A DNA stretch of 64,000 bases. It comes from Candidatus Villigracilis proximus. Its GTDB lineage: Bacteria > Chloroflexota > Anaerolineae > Anaerolineales > Villigracilaceae. The stretch covers positions 1 through 64,000 of the forward strand of contig JADKBB010000003.1 in the NCBI GenBank assembly GCA_016715195.1, in the 5' to 3' direction. Positions 30,855-38,653 of this stretch are shown here, piece by piece. The first letter of the stretch is position 1. Every line of letters begins with the position of its first letter. Position numbers and translations under genes: made by a program. The notes under the pieces are model-generated. The model did no database searches, was not told the DNA's origin, and saw nothing but the letters and a program-made list of their open reading frames with translations.

Positions 30855-31478
30855 TTACGAGAGAGGAACTCGATCTATTACGATTGTGCAGGCCCCATCG
30901 CCCCGTGCAATACAAGCTGTTTCTTCCACATTAAATATTTTCCCCCCGCTTAACCAATAAAGCGCCTCCTGTAATAACCCTACAGCCAGATGACAGACCG
31001 GCTCATCTGCTTTTCTTTGCCAGCAAAGCGGACAACGCTCAATGTGCCAGAATATTTGATCTTCCTTTTCTTCCACCCGTACTTTTTGATCTGTATGCTT
31101 ATTAAATAGATCGGCAAAGGCTTTTGTGCCTGTATGTAGTTTTGTAGAAAGAGGAAGCAGACGAAAGGCCATCTCGGTCAACCCGAGGATGGAGCCATAC
31201 TCTTTAATGCCGTATGTAAAACAGGCGCGCCCGGTACGCAGGGCCAATCCACGCCCGCCGCGCGGGCCATATTTTTTCTCAAGCGCATTCTGCACAGAGC
31301 CCACATCGTCAAACGAAAAGGAGCGGTCTGCACGAGACGGCGGATAATTTTGCACAAATTTTTCAAGAGAAGCAAGACGAAGAATAGACTCGACCCCGCT
31401 CTGGCCTATCACTTCCTCCATCCCTTGAAAAATGATCCTGCCCATTTTCTGGGGATAGAAAAACGCTTCACTGCTCAT
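30855..31478 (-). CDS. V4R-domain protein
   Basis: A 207-residue cytoplasmic protein resembling the V4R (4-vinyl reductase) fold: an N-terminal helical part, GRACFTYGIKEYG, and a C-terminal GxxFxVEETxCxAxGDxxCxF-type signature (GGKIFNVEETACIARGDGAC). Cys pair CPLC lies in the middle. V4R domains bind small hydrophobic molecules in regulators such as XylR and DmpR. Its ATG overlaps the stop codon of the preceding hydrolase gene by four bases, so the two are coupled. Confidence 0.82.
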   Translation of the reverse strand: MSSEAFFYPQKMGRIIFQGMEEVIGQSGVESILRLASLEKFVQNYPPSRADRSFSFDDVGSVQNALEKKYGPRGGRGLALRTGRACFTYGIKEYGSILGLTEMAFRLLPLSTKLHTGTKAFADLFNKHTDQKVRVEEKEDQIFWHIERCPLCWQRKADEPVCHLAVGLLQEALYWLSGGKIFNVEETACIARGDGACTIVIDRVPLS

Positions 31479-32272
31479 GAACTGGGAGACTCTTGATCAA
31501 GAAATGTTTTCAACTTCTGGCTAAATGTGGTTGGCTCTTCCAGCATGATAAAGTGACCTGCCGTTGGAAAACGCTCGATCACCGCATGAGGGATTCCCTT
31601 TTGCAAGGGCTGCCACTGCGAGGGATGCACGATCACATCTTTATCGCCATACATCCCCATGACCGGAACTTTGATCTGCGGCAGAACGGGAATCAAATCT
31701 GTGCGGCGAAGCGAAGCGATGGAACGCAGAAAAGACTCAACTGTCGTACGGGAAAGATCACGATCCATCATTTCTGGAAAACGTGGATCCCTGCAAATAT
31801 AAGGCGAATAAATTTTCATCCCTGCACGAAAAACGCCCATCATATTGAACAACATAAATGCAATTGGACGATACCCGGATAGTTTTAACAAAGGCGCAAG
31901 CGAAGACCCCACGATCGGGGAGCCCACCACCACCACTTTACTTACACGCTCAGGGTATTTAATGGCAACAGAAAGGCTCACCGTTCCGCCCATACTGTGC
32001 CCCACCAGGGGAGCATGGACGATACCTAATTGTTCCATAAATTGATTAACAAGGCTGACAAAATCAGAAACCGCATATGTATCGCGTTTTTTACCTGATT
32101 CACCAAACCCCCAAAAATCCAGCGCATAAGTGCGGTTGAACGCACCCAGATAAGCCATCGTCTCCTGCCATAACCCCCAGGAGCCAAGCCATCCGTGCAA
32201 AAGAATTACCGGACGTCCTCGTCCGTATACTTCGTAATGAACTATTCCCTGATCAGTGGTAATTGAAGACAC
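31475..32272 (-). CDS. Alpha/beta hydrolase with Ser nucleophile
   Basis: A 265-residue alpha/beta-hydrolase. Nucleophile elbow G-H-S93-M-G-G, oxyanion region LLHGWLG, acid near MYGDKD and His in TAGHFIM. The start is set at GTG 32272 because the N-terminus then aligns without gaps with that of the hydrolase at 18766-19554 (both have VHYE then GRGRP, and the nucleophile falls at residue 93 in each). No start codon gives a better match. It lies 28 nt after the GTPase stop and overlaps the V4R start. Confidence 0.87.
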   Translation of the reverse strand: MSSITTDQGIVHYEVYGRGRPVILLHGWLGSWGLWQETMAYLGAFNRTYALDFWGFGESGKKRDTYAVSDFVSLVNQFMEQLGIVHAPLVGHSMGGTVSLSVAIKYPERVSKVVVVGSPIVGSSLAPLLKLSGYRPIAFMLFNMMGVFRAGMKIYSPYICRDPRFPEMMDRDLSRTTVESFLRSIASLRRTDLIPVLPQIKVPVMGMYGDKDVIVHPSQWQPLQKGIPHAVIERFPTAGHFIMLEEPTTFSQKLKTFLDQESPSS

Positions 32273-32300
32273 AGCAAACGATTGACCTGTTTTCCTGCTT

Positions 32301-32834
32301 TTAGGAATCCATTTCTTTAATGATACTGTACAGCAATTCAAGCAAAACCGTTTTCACAGTATCACGATTCGTTGCAACACAGGGTAAAAGCTTTGTATGA
32401 CTATCAAGGCGCAAGGCATGGCGCACATCTTCGAGTTCCCAGGCATCTTCTGCATCCTGCTTATTCGCAGCAACCACAAAAGGCGTGGGCGCATAAGCGC
32501 GGAAAGTTTCCAAAATGGAACGAGCCTCACGGAAGGTCTCAGGTCTTGTACTATCCACCATCACGATAAAACCCAGCATTCCCTCTGAAAGAATCTCCCA
32601 CATAAAATCGAAGCGTTTCTGACCAGGCGTGCCGAATAGATAAAGAACCAGATCTTCATCCACTGTAATACGGCCAAAATCCATCGCCACCGTGGTCGCA
32701 GATTTCACCGAGCGTTCTTCATCTGAGGAGATTTTACGTTCCGTGGCAACCACATCAATTTCACTCACAGATTGAATGAATTGCGTCTTGCCTGCACTGA
32801 ATGGACCCGTAACTACCATTTTGACCGTTTGCAT
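32301..32834 (-). CDS. MglA-like small GTPase
   Basis: A 177-residue Ras-like GTPase. The P-loop is GPFSAGKTQ, the switch II region LFGTPGQKRFDF, and the base-recognition motif ANKQD. It resembles bacterial MglA-family and related Arf/Rag-like GTPases that act as polarity or signalling switches. It starts 26 nt after the DUF4388 gene. Its regulator may be that DUF4388 protein, because the MglA family often pairs with a Roadblock or similar partner; none of the Roadblock type is seen here. Confidence 0.88.
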   Translation of the reverse strand: MQTVKMVVTGPFSAGKTQFIQSVSEIDVVATERKISSDEERSVKSATTVAMDFGRITVDEDLVLYLFGTPGQKRFDFMWEILSEGMLGFIVMVDSTRPETFREARSILETFRAYAPTPFVVAANKQDAEDAWELEDVRHALRLDSHTKLLPCVATNRDTVKTVLLELLYSIIKEMDS

Positions 32835-32860
32835 AATTTCTATCCTTCCGAACCAGATAA

Positions 32861-33667
32861 TTACATTGTACGAATGCGACCAATTAATTTATTAATTAAT
32901 GTCTTTTGTTCTTCTTTATTCTGCGTCGGAAACTGCTTCGGATTTGGCGGAGTCACCACTCCCGCAGGACGCGCCATTTCCACCAAACCAGCCTGCAGCA
33001 AACCGTATACGATCCTGCGAATTTCGATATCGCTCAATTTATTCGTGTTTGCGATCTGACGCATGGTATTCTTCGGATCAACAAACTTAACCACTTTCCA
33101 CTCTTCCACGCTCAAATTCACATTGGTCAGCGGACGTTCCGTAAATTTAAGGGCCATATCAAGGCTTGGAATTTCATCCTGCAATTGCTCCAACTCACGC
33201 AATTGACGCGACCCTTCAATAATAATATTCTCAAGATCAAGCCGCACATTAATGCGGTCCTCGGGAGGAAGCAGCTCATTTTCAAAACGAAAGATGCCCT
33301 CAACCCACGTAAACAACTTCCGGATCATCTCTGTAAAATATCCCTGCAAATTCATAAGGATATCTTCCTGAGTGACATAACCAGCATTAATAAGAAGCAG
33401 GCCAAGTTCCTTATCGGTCATCTGGCCTGCACGGTCTGAGATCGCACGGTATTGATTGGCATTGATCTTATTGGCTTTATGCAAAACCACAGCCAGACTG
33501 CCTTCTTCTTTTCCAATGCGGGCATAAGCAAGTTTGCCATCGCGAAAAGAGATATGCGCCTGCTCTGAAGGCCCATCTACAACCAATGTCCCAGTCTTAC
33601 TGGCAAGGTTTATAAGATTGAGAAGTTGTGTGATCGTAAAATCACGTAAATTTCCACGAAGGGCCAT
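32861..33667 (-). CDS. DUF4388 (PATAN-type) signalling protein
   Basis: A 268-residue protein. Residues 1-100 are a DUF4388 domain (MALRGNLRDFTITQLLNLI, then KTGTLVVDG and AHISFRDGKLAYAR). A second region resembles GspE-type helices (LGLLLINAGYVTQEDI) and a C-terminal winged-helix-like part (MRQIANTNKLSDIEIRRIVYGLLQAGLVE). Such proteins occur beside small GTPases and two-component genes; no activity is established. It is the first gene of the minus-strand signalling run, so its promoter would lie in 33668-34594. Confidence 0.82.
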   Translation of the reverse strand: MALRGNLRDFTITQLLNLINLASKTGTLVVDGPSEQAHISFRDGKLAYARIGKEEGSLAVVLHKANKINANQYRAISDRAGQMTDKELGLLLINAGYVTQEDILMNLQGYFTEMIRKLFTWVEGIFRFENELLPPEDRINVRLDLENIIIEGSRQLRELEQLQDEIPSLDMALKFTERPLTNVNLSVEEWKVVKFVDPKNTMRQIANTNKLSDIEIRRIVYGLLQAGLVEMARPAGVVTPPNPKQFPTQNKEEQKTLINKLIGRIRTM

Positions 33668-34070
33668 AGTTCCTCTACTTAGCCACCCACGATGGGCTAG
33701 GTCTGAAAATTATACATGCAAGGTGATAATGCGTCAATTAACCTGCTTATCATTCTTGTGAGGAATAAAAAATAATTCGTATTCCGGCCTGGTTTAACAC
33801 AAGACAGATATTAAATGCATCACACCAATCGATGGACGCAAACCACAAACTACCCCGCATCTGATCAGACGTGTGGCCTGCTGCTGTCCGATCGGCATTC
33901 GCTTACATCACAAATGAATCGCATAAAAACAGCCAACCCGCCGCGCAGATTTCGATCCGCTTGTGTAGAAAAAAATCTAACAGCCGTAATCTGGGTTCGC
34001 TATGCAAGATACGTTAATTCACTTTATCAAAAGATATACCGGGCACGATCATTAATTGAGGTTTTCCTTT

Positions 34071-34138
34071 TTAACGCCACGCCGCCAAGTCGCAAAGATT
34101 CAAGGTTTTTTCTTCGCACCTTTGCATCTTTGCGTTAA
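34071..34138. repeat. Dispersed imperfect inverted repeat
   Basis: The left arm starts TTAACGCCACG and contains CGCAAAGATTCAAGG. The right arm (CCTTTGCATCTTTGCGTTAA) is its imperfect inverted match. It looks like a degenerate intergenic repeat of the GCAAAG/CTTTGC kind rather than a terminator. Confidence 0.55.
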
Positions 34139-34169
34139 GAATTCTATTCGGCAAAAAGCGCAATTTGTT

Positions 34170-34262
34170 CCCGTAACGTGAATTTCTCGAATGAGGCGAA
34201 TGACGCAAAAAAAATTTTATTCGTGGAATCCGCTCAATTCACGCCATTCGCTTTAAAGCTCT
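34170..34262. repeat. Second low-complexity dispersed repeat block
   Basis: Contains variants of GTGAATT, CGAATGA and TTCGTGGAAT with an inverted trend, of a style often found between genes. It is not obviously related to the block at 34071-34138. Confidence 0.4.
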
Positions 34263-34594
34263 TTGGTATTTGAACACATCACTTACATTTGGATCACTAC
34301 CAAAAACGCAACCCTGGCAGGATTATGCATCAGTATCAAAGTGTAAAGCGACTTGCTTGCCCGTTTTCAGCTTATACAAAAACCGAAATCCCCCCAACTC
34401 CATCCAAATTATAGTGACTTTTGTCACACATCTTTTGTTGCAAATTAACTTGTTTTTAATCTTAAAAATGCTTAGAATTCCGAGGTAATTGCTCATATTA
34501 CATTAATATAATAAATACTCCAAATAAGGAGGAACCAACCAGCAATATTTCCGACTGATTTTCTGTTCCACTTTCACAAAAAGGAGAATACACA

Positions 34595-36751
34595 ATGAAT
34601 TTAAAGAAAATGCTCGTTTTGCTCGGTGTAATGATCGTTATTGGCGCAATTTTAGCAGCTTGCGGCGCCACACCTACAGCAGCCCCCACCACAGCAGCAA
34701 CAGAAGCCCCTGTTGCGCCAATTCCAGATACCCCTTATCTGGCCGAATGGCAGGGTTCAGGCCACGCAGATGTAGCCAGCGAACCTTTCCGCCATTGGGA
34801 TGATGCCACTGAAAACCCAGAGGGTGTGCCCACATCCTGTGCCAAGTGCCATTCGAGTGATGGTTACCAGGACTTCCTTGGTGTTGATGGCTCTGAAGCC
34901 GGCAAAGTTGATGCCGCAGTACCTGCCGATCACGCACAAGGCATTCAATGCGTTGCCTGCCACAATGCAGGCACCATCTCCAAAACAACTGTCATGTTCC
35001 CCTCCGGCGTAGAAGTCAAAGCCGGAGATGATGTCCGTTGTATGGAATGCCACCAGGGACGCGAGTCCAAAGTCAGCATTGATGCAGCCATCGCGAAATT
35101 CGGTGAAGACGTTGACCCCGATGCCGTCCCCACACCATTCAAAGATGATCAAGGCAAAGACGTAACACTTGGCTTCAAGAATGTTCATTACTATGCTGCC
35201 GCTGCTACTCTCTACGGTAGCGAAGTGATGGGCGGTTATCAATACGATGGTATGAGCTACGACGCCAAGAACGATCACGTCGAAGGCTACAACACCTGCT
35301 CCGGTTGTCATGACCCGCATACCCTCGAAGTCAAAGTCGAACAGTGCGCATTCTGTCATGAAGATGTAGCCACCGCAGAAGATCTCAAGAATATCCGCAT
35401 GATTTCCTCTGCCAACGATTACGATGGCGATGGCAGCGTAGATGAAGGTATGTTCTATGAGATCGAAAGTCTCCAGGCAGCCCTCCTAACCGAAATCCAG
35501 ACATACGCCACTGCTACAGCTGGCGCTGAGATCAATTACGATGCCGCGACTTACCCATACTTCATGGGCGCCGATGGCAAAAACTACCCCAATTGGACTC
35601 CTCGCTTACTCAAAGCCGCTTACAACTATCAGGTATCCCTCAAGGATCCTGGTGCGTATGCCCACGGCAACAAGTACATCGTCCAACTGCTCGTCGACTC
35701 GATCGCCGACCTCGGCGGTGACACCAGCAAACTCGCCCGCGAAGATGCTGGTCACTTTGCTGGAAACACTGAAGCATTCCGTCATTGGGATGGTGAAGAA
35801 GAAGGCAACGGCACCGTTCCATTTGGTTGTGTGAAATGCCATACTGCTACTGGTCTGCCCACCTACATCAAAGACGGCGGCACCACTGTAGTTACCAGCA
35901 ACGGCTCTACAGCCATTACTGGCTTGAGCCCCATGCCTGCCAGCAATGGCTTTGCATGCTCCACCTGCCATAATGAAGAAGCCTGGCCCGAACGCTACGC
36001 TGTCGCTTCCGTGACTTTCCCCTCTGGCAAGACTGTCTCCTACGGCGGAAAAGATGCCGATGGCAAGTTCTTAGCTGACGACTCAAACCTCTGTCTCCAG
36101 TGCCACCAGGGTCGCGAATCCACGACCAGCATGAACAATTCTCTGCGCGGCAAGGAACTCGATGTGGTTGATCCCAGCGTCCGCTTCAAGAACATCCACT
36201 ACTTCGCTGCGGGCGCAACCATCTTCGGCGGAGAAGTACTTGGCGCCTATCAATATGAAGGCAAAGAGTATGTGGGCGTAAACCTGCATGCCGGCGAAAA
36301 TGGCGAAGCGAAAGCCAACAAGTGCGCCGATTGTCACGATGTCCACGCGCTTGAGCCTAATACCGAATCCTGCGAAACCTGTCATGAAACTGCTGATCCA
36401 GCAGCCATCCGCGTCAGCGATGTGGACTTTGACGGCGACGGCGACGTAACCGAAGGTATCAAGGGCGAACTCGATACATTGACTGAAGCGCTCTACACCG
36501 CTATGCAGACCTATTCTGCGGCAAACGGCGGAGAGATCAGCTACAACCCTGCAGCCTACCCGTACTTCTTCGACGCTGACAGCAAAGGCTACGCCACCTG
36601 GACTCCTCGTTTGGTAAAGGCCGCCTTCAACTATCAATATGTTCAGAAAGACACCGGCGCATTCGTTCACAATCCGAAATACGTCATCCAGATCCTGATC
36701 GACTCGATCGAAGACCTGGGCGGCGATGTGAGCACCTATACACGTCCGTAA
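34595..36751 (+). CDS. Decahaem c-type cytochrome lipoprotein with duplicated five-haem module
   Basis: A 718-residue lipoprotein (lipobox ILAAC, then a Thr/Ala-rich linker) with ten CxxCH haem motifs. They fall in two sets of five in the same order: CAKCH, CVACH, CMECH, CSGCH, CAFCH and then CVKCH, CSTCH, CLQCH, CADCH, CETCH. Flanking text is also repeated (FRHWD before the first of each set, CHQGRES after the third, HYYAAAATLYGSEV and HYFAAGATIFGGEV). No CxxCK motif of NrfA nitrite reductase is present. It should sit on the outer face of the cytoplasmic membrane and carry electrons. ATG 34595 has AAAAGGAG upstream. Confidence 0.9.
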   Translation: MNLKKMLVLLGVMIVIGAILAACGATPTAAPTTAATEAPVAPIPDTPYLAEWQGSGHADVASEPFRHWDDATENPEGVPTSCAKCHSSDGYQDFLGVDGSEAGKVDAAVPADHAQGIQCVACHNAGTISKTTVMFPSGVEVKAGDDVRCMECHQGRESKVSIDAAIAKFGEDVDPDAVPTPFKDDQGKDVTLGFKNVHYYAAAATLYGSEVMGGYQYDGMSYDAKNDHVEGYNTCSGCHDPHTLEVKVEQCAFCHEDVATAEDLKNIRMISSANDYDGDGSVDEGMFYEIESLQAALLTEIQTYATATAGAEINYDAATYPYFMGADGKNYPNWTPRLLKAAYNYQVSLKDPGAYAHGNKYIVQLLVDSIADLGGDTSKLAREDAGHFAGNTEAFRHWDGEEEGNGTVPFGCVKCHTATGLPTYIKDGGTTVVTSNGSTAITGLSPMPASNGFACSTCHNEEAWPERYAVASVTFPSGKTVSYGGKDADGKFLADDSNLCLQCHQGRESTTSMNNSLRGKELDVVDPSVRFKNIHYFAAGATIFGGEVLGAYQYEGKEYVGVNLHAGENGEAKANKCADCHDVHALEPNTESCETCHETADPAAIRVSDVDFDGDGDVTEGIKGELDTLTEALYTAMQTYSAANGGEISYNPAAYPYFFDADSKGYATWTPRLVKAAFNYQYVQKDTGAFVHNPKYVIQILIDSIEDLGGDVSTYTRP

Positions 36752-36766
36752 ACAGTAATTTGTAAC

Positions 36767-36804
36767 AAAAAGGGATGGCGAATGAAAATTTGCCATCCCT
36801 TTTT
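36767..36804 (+). terminator. Intrinsic terminator after the decahaem gene
   Basis: A 13-bp stem (AAAAAGGGATGGC and complement) with a 12-nt loop and T run lies 16 nt after the stop codon. It may reduce, not abolish, read-through into the next cytochrome gene. Confidence 0.85.
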
Positions 36805-36949
36805 TATGACTTGTAATTCCTACAAAATTTGTCATAATTTAGGTGACATTAAACCCGCCTTAAAATGACACGTTGCACTTGTTGAAGAGTGATTTTTTGT
36901 TTACTATACAATTCGTACATAAAAGATAATATTTATGGAGGCTGCACTA

Positions 36950-37801
36950 TGAATTGGCAGGTTCATTCTAAACGGTTTGGGTTTTTATTTTTTGTTCTGG
37001 CGTTTCTTTATTGCCCTCTTGGGGCTTTTTGCTTTATTAAAAACTGGCGATGATAATGTCTACGCCCTGCAACCTGTAAGGCAAACATCCGGCAACGAAG
37101 AATGCTCCGAGTGTCACGAAAAAGCAGTCATGTTATGGACTGACAGCAAACATGCGGGCGTCCCTCTCAACTGTACTTCATGTCATGTTGTACTACCCGG
37201 TGAGGGCGAAGAACATCCTGAGTTGCAGTATTCCGTTGAAAGCGAAGAGAAAACATGCGCCACATGCCATAATGATCATTACACACAATGGTATGGCGGG
37301 CAGCATGGCGACTTGAGTATGAGCTGCACCACCTGTCATGAACCGCATTCGCAGCAACAAAAACTGATCGGGGATAACCAGACAACCTGCGAAGCCTGTC
37401 ACAAAAAACAAGTGGATGCCGGACACGGCTCAACCCACGAAGCAGCTGGAGCAAGTTGTGTGTCATGCCATATTGGCAACGACAGCGGACATCTTTTTAA
37501 CGCGACAATTTCCACCTGCAACTCCTGCCATAGCGACATTCATGACACCAACAGCCTGGTACTGGCAGGCGTAGATTTTGCGGCTCAACCCGCAGCGACA
37601 GAAGAACCAGTTGCGACAGATGAAGCCGCTGTCAGTGAAGGTTCTGAGGCGGGCACAACTGAGGCCGCGCCTGAAACACCAAAAGGCGGCGTTAATCTTC
37701 CCTCCTGGTTGCTTTTAATCGCAGGTCTGCTGGTAGGTGGCGGCGTAGTATGGGTTGTAATCGGCAAAGATCCTGGCATTCCGACGGAAGATGAGAAATA
37801 A
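36950..37801 (+). CDS. Heptahaem c-type cytochrome with N- and C-terminal membrane helices
   Basis: A protein of about 283 residues with seven CxxCH motifs (CSECH, CTSCH, CATCH, CTTCH, CEACH, CVSCH, CNSCH), a Glu/Ala-rich stalk and a C-terminal transmembrane helix (LPSWLLLIAGLLVGGGVVWV). The best start is ATG 36950 (MNWQVHSKRF), which has GGAGG seven bases upstream, but its frame must shift in the T run near 37028 to join the haem-bearing frame (GAF to ALLKTGDDNVYA). Without the shift only a weak TTG at 36977 is available. It resembles NapC/NirT-like or quinol-linked multihaem cytochromes by position, not by close motif. Confidence 0.8.
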
Positions 37802-37825
37802 CTTTAGTGGATTTGGAGGTCTATT

Positions 37826-38653
37826 ATGGAAAAAGACTCTGAGAACAAGCCTGCGGGAAAGAACGTCTCACGGCGTGACCTTCTCAAGGTAGGAGCTGCG
37901 CTTCTGGGCGTCACCGGATTGACACAATTTGTCGGTCTGAACACCCTCAAAGTGCGCGCCAGCGAAACCATTGACGAGGGCGGGCGGAAATGGGGAATGC
38001 TGATCGACATCAACAAATGTATTGGCTGCAACTACTGCACCTATGCCTGTCAGGCGATCAATAACCTTGCTGACGATATGCTTTATAACGTCGTCACTGC
38101 GGAAGAGACCCAATCGGGCGAAGAGTTCTTCCTTTCACGCCCGTGTATGCAGTGCGCCGAAGCCCCTTGTGTACATGTCTGCCCGGTGGAGGCAACCTAC
38201 TACCGCCCGGATGGCATTGTCGCAATGAACTATGATCGCTGCATCGGCTGCCGATATTGTCAGGTGGCATGCCCATACGGCGCGCGCGTGTTCAACTGGA
38301 AAGAACCAATTGAGCTTAGCCCCAAAGTTCCCGATTTTGGAACACCCGAGCTTAAAAATAGACCGCGCGGCGTAGTTGAAAAATGCCACTTCTGCTCACA
38401 CCGCATCGATGAGGGCCTGGAAAATGGACTAACTCCGGGTGTTGATGCGCAAGCGACCCCGGCTTGTGTTGTGGTTTGCCCCACGAACGCCCGCATTTTC
38501 GGCGATACAAACGACCCTCAAAGCCCGATCTCCATTGCCCGAGCAGAAGCTACGGTCACTTTAAGACTGCGCGAAGAACTAAGCACTGAGCCGCGCGTTT
38601 ACTATATTCCCCCAAACCCAAAGCCTGAAACTCAAGAGGAGGCTGGTTCATGA
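37826..38653 (+). CDS. Tat-exported four-cluster ferredoxin (NrfC/DmsB-like)
   Basis: A 275-residue iron-sulfur protein. The Tat signal is SRRDLLKVGAALLGVTGL (about residues 15-32). Sixteen cysteines in four groups are seen: CIGCNYCTYAC, CMQCAEAPCVHVC, CIGCRYCQVAC, and CHFC with CVVVC. This is the electron-transfer subunit class of DmsB, PsrB and NrfC. Its stop overlaps the start of the NrfD gene by four bases (ATGA), so they form a pair. No molybdenum catalytic subunit is encoded nearby. Confidence 0.93.
   Translation: MEKDSENKPAGKNVSRRDLLKVGAALLGVTGLTQFVGLNTLKVRASETIDEGGRKWGMLIDINKCIGCNYCTYACQAINNLADDMLYNVVTAEETQSGEEFFLSRPCMQCAEAPCVHVCPVEATYYRPDGIVAMNYDRCIGCRYCQVACPYGARVFNWKEPIELSPKVPDFGTPELKNRPRGVVEKCHFCSHRIDEGLENGLTPGVDAQATPACVVVCPTNARIFGDTNDPQSPISIARAEATVTLRLREELSTEPRVYYIPPNPKPETQEEAGS

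Larger units (their letters stand above)
33668..34594. other. 927-bp divergent intergenic region without a supported gene
   Basis: I found no convincing coding frame. It separates the minus-strand signalling operon from the plus-strand cytochrome operon, so both promoters should lie here. It contains imperfect repeat blocks near 34071-34138 and 34170-34262. A ribosome site (AAAAGGAG) at about 34579-34586 belongs to the decahaem gene. Confidence 0.6.

Noticed and set aside
34757..35359. Minus-strand open frame opposite the decahaem gene
   Set aside because: Antisense to a confident multihaem cytochrome; rich in repeats caused by CxxCH codons.
34595..36751. Assignment of the decahaem protein as NrfA nitrite reductase
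   Set aside because: No CxxCK haem motif and far too many haems; only the neighbouring NrfC- and NrfD-like genes suggest that name.
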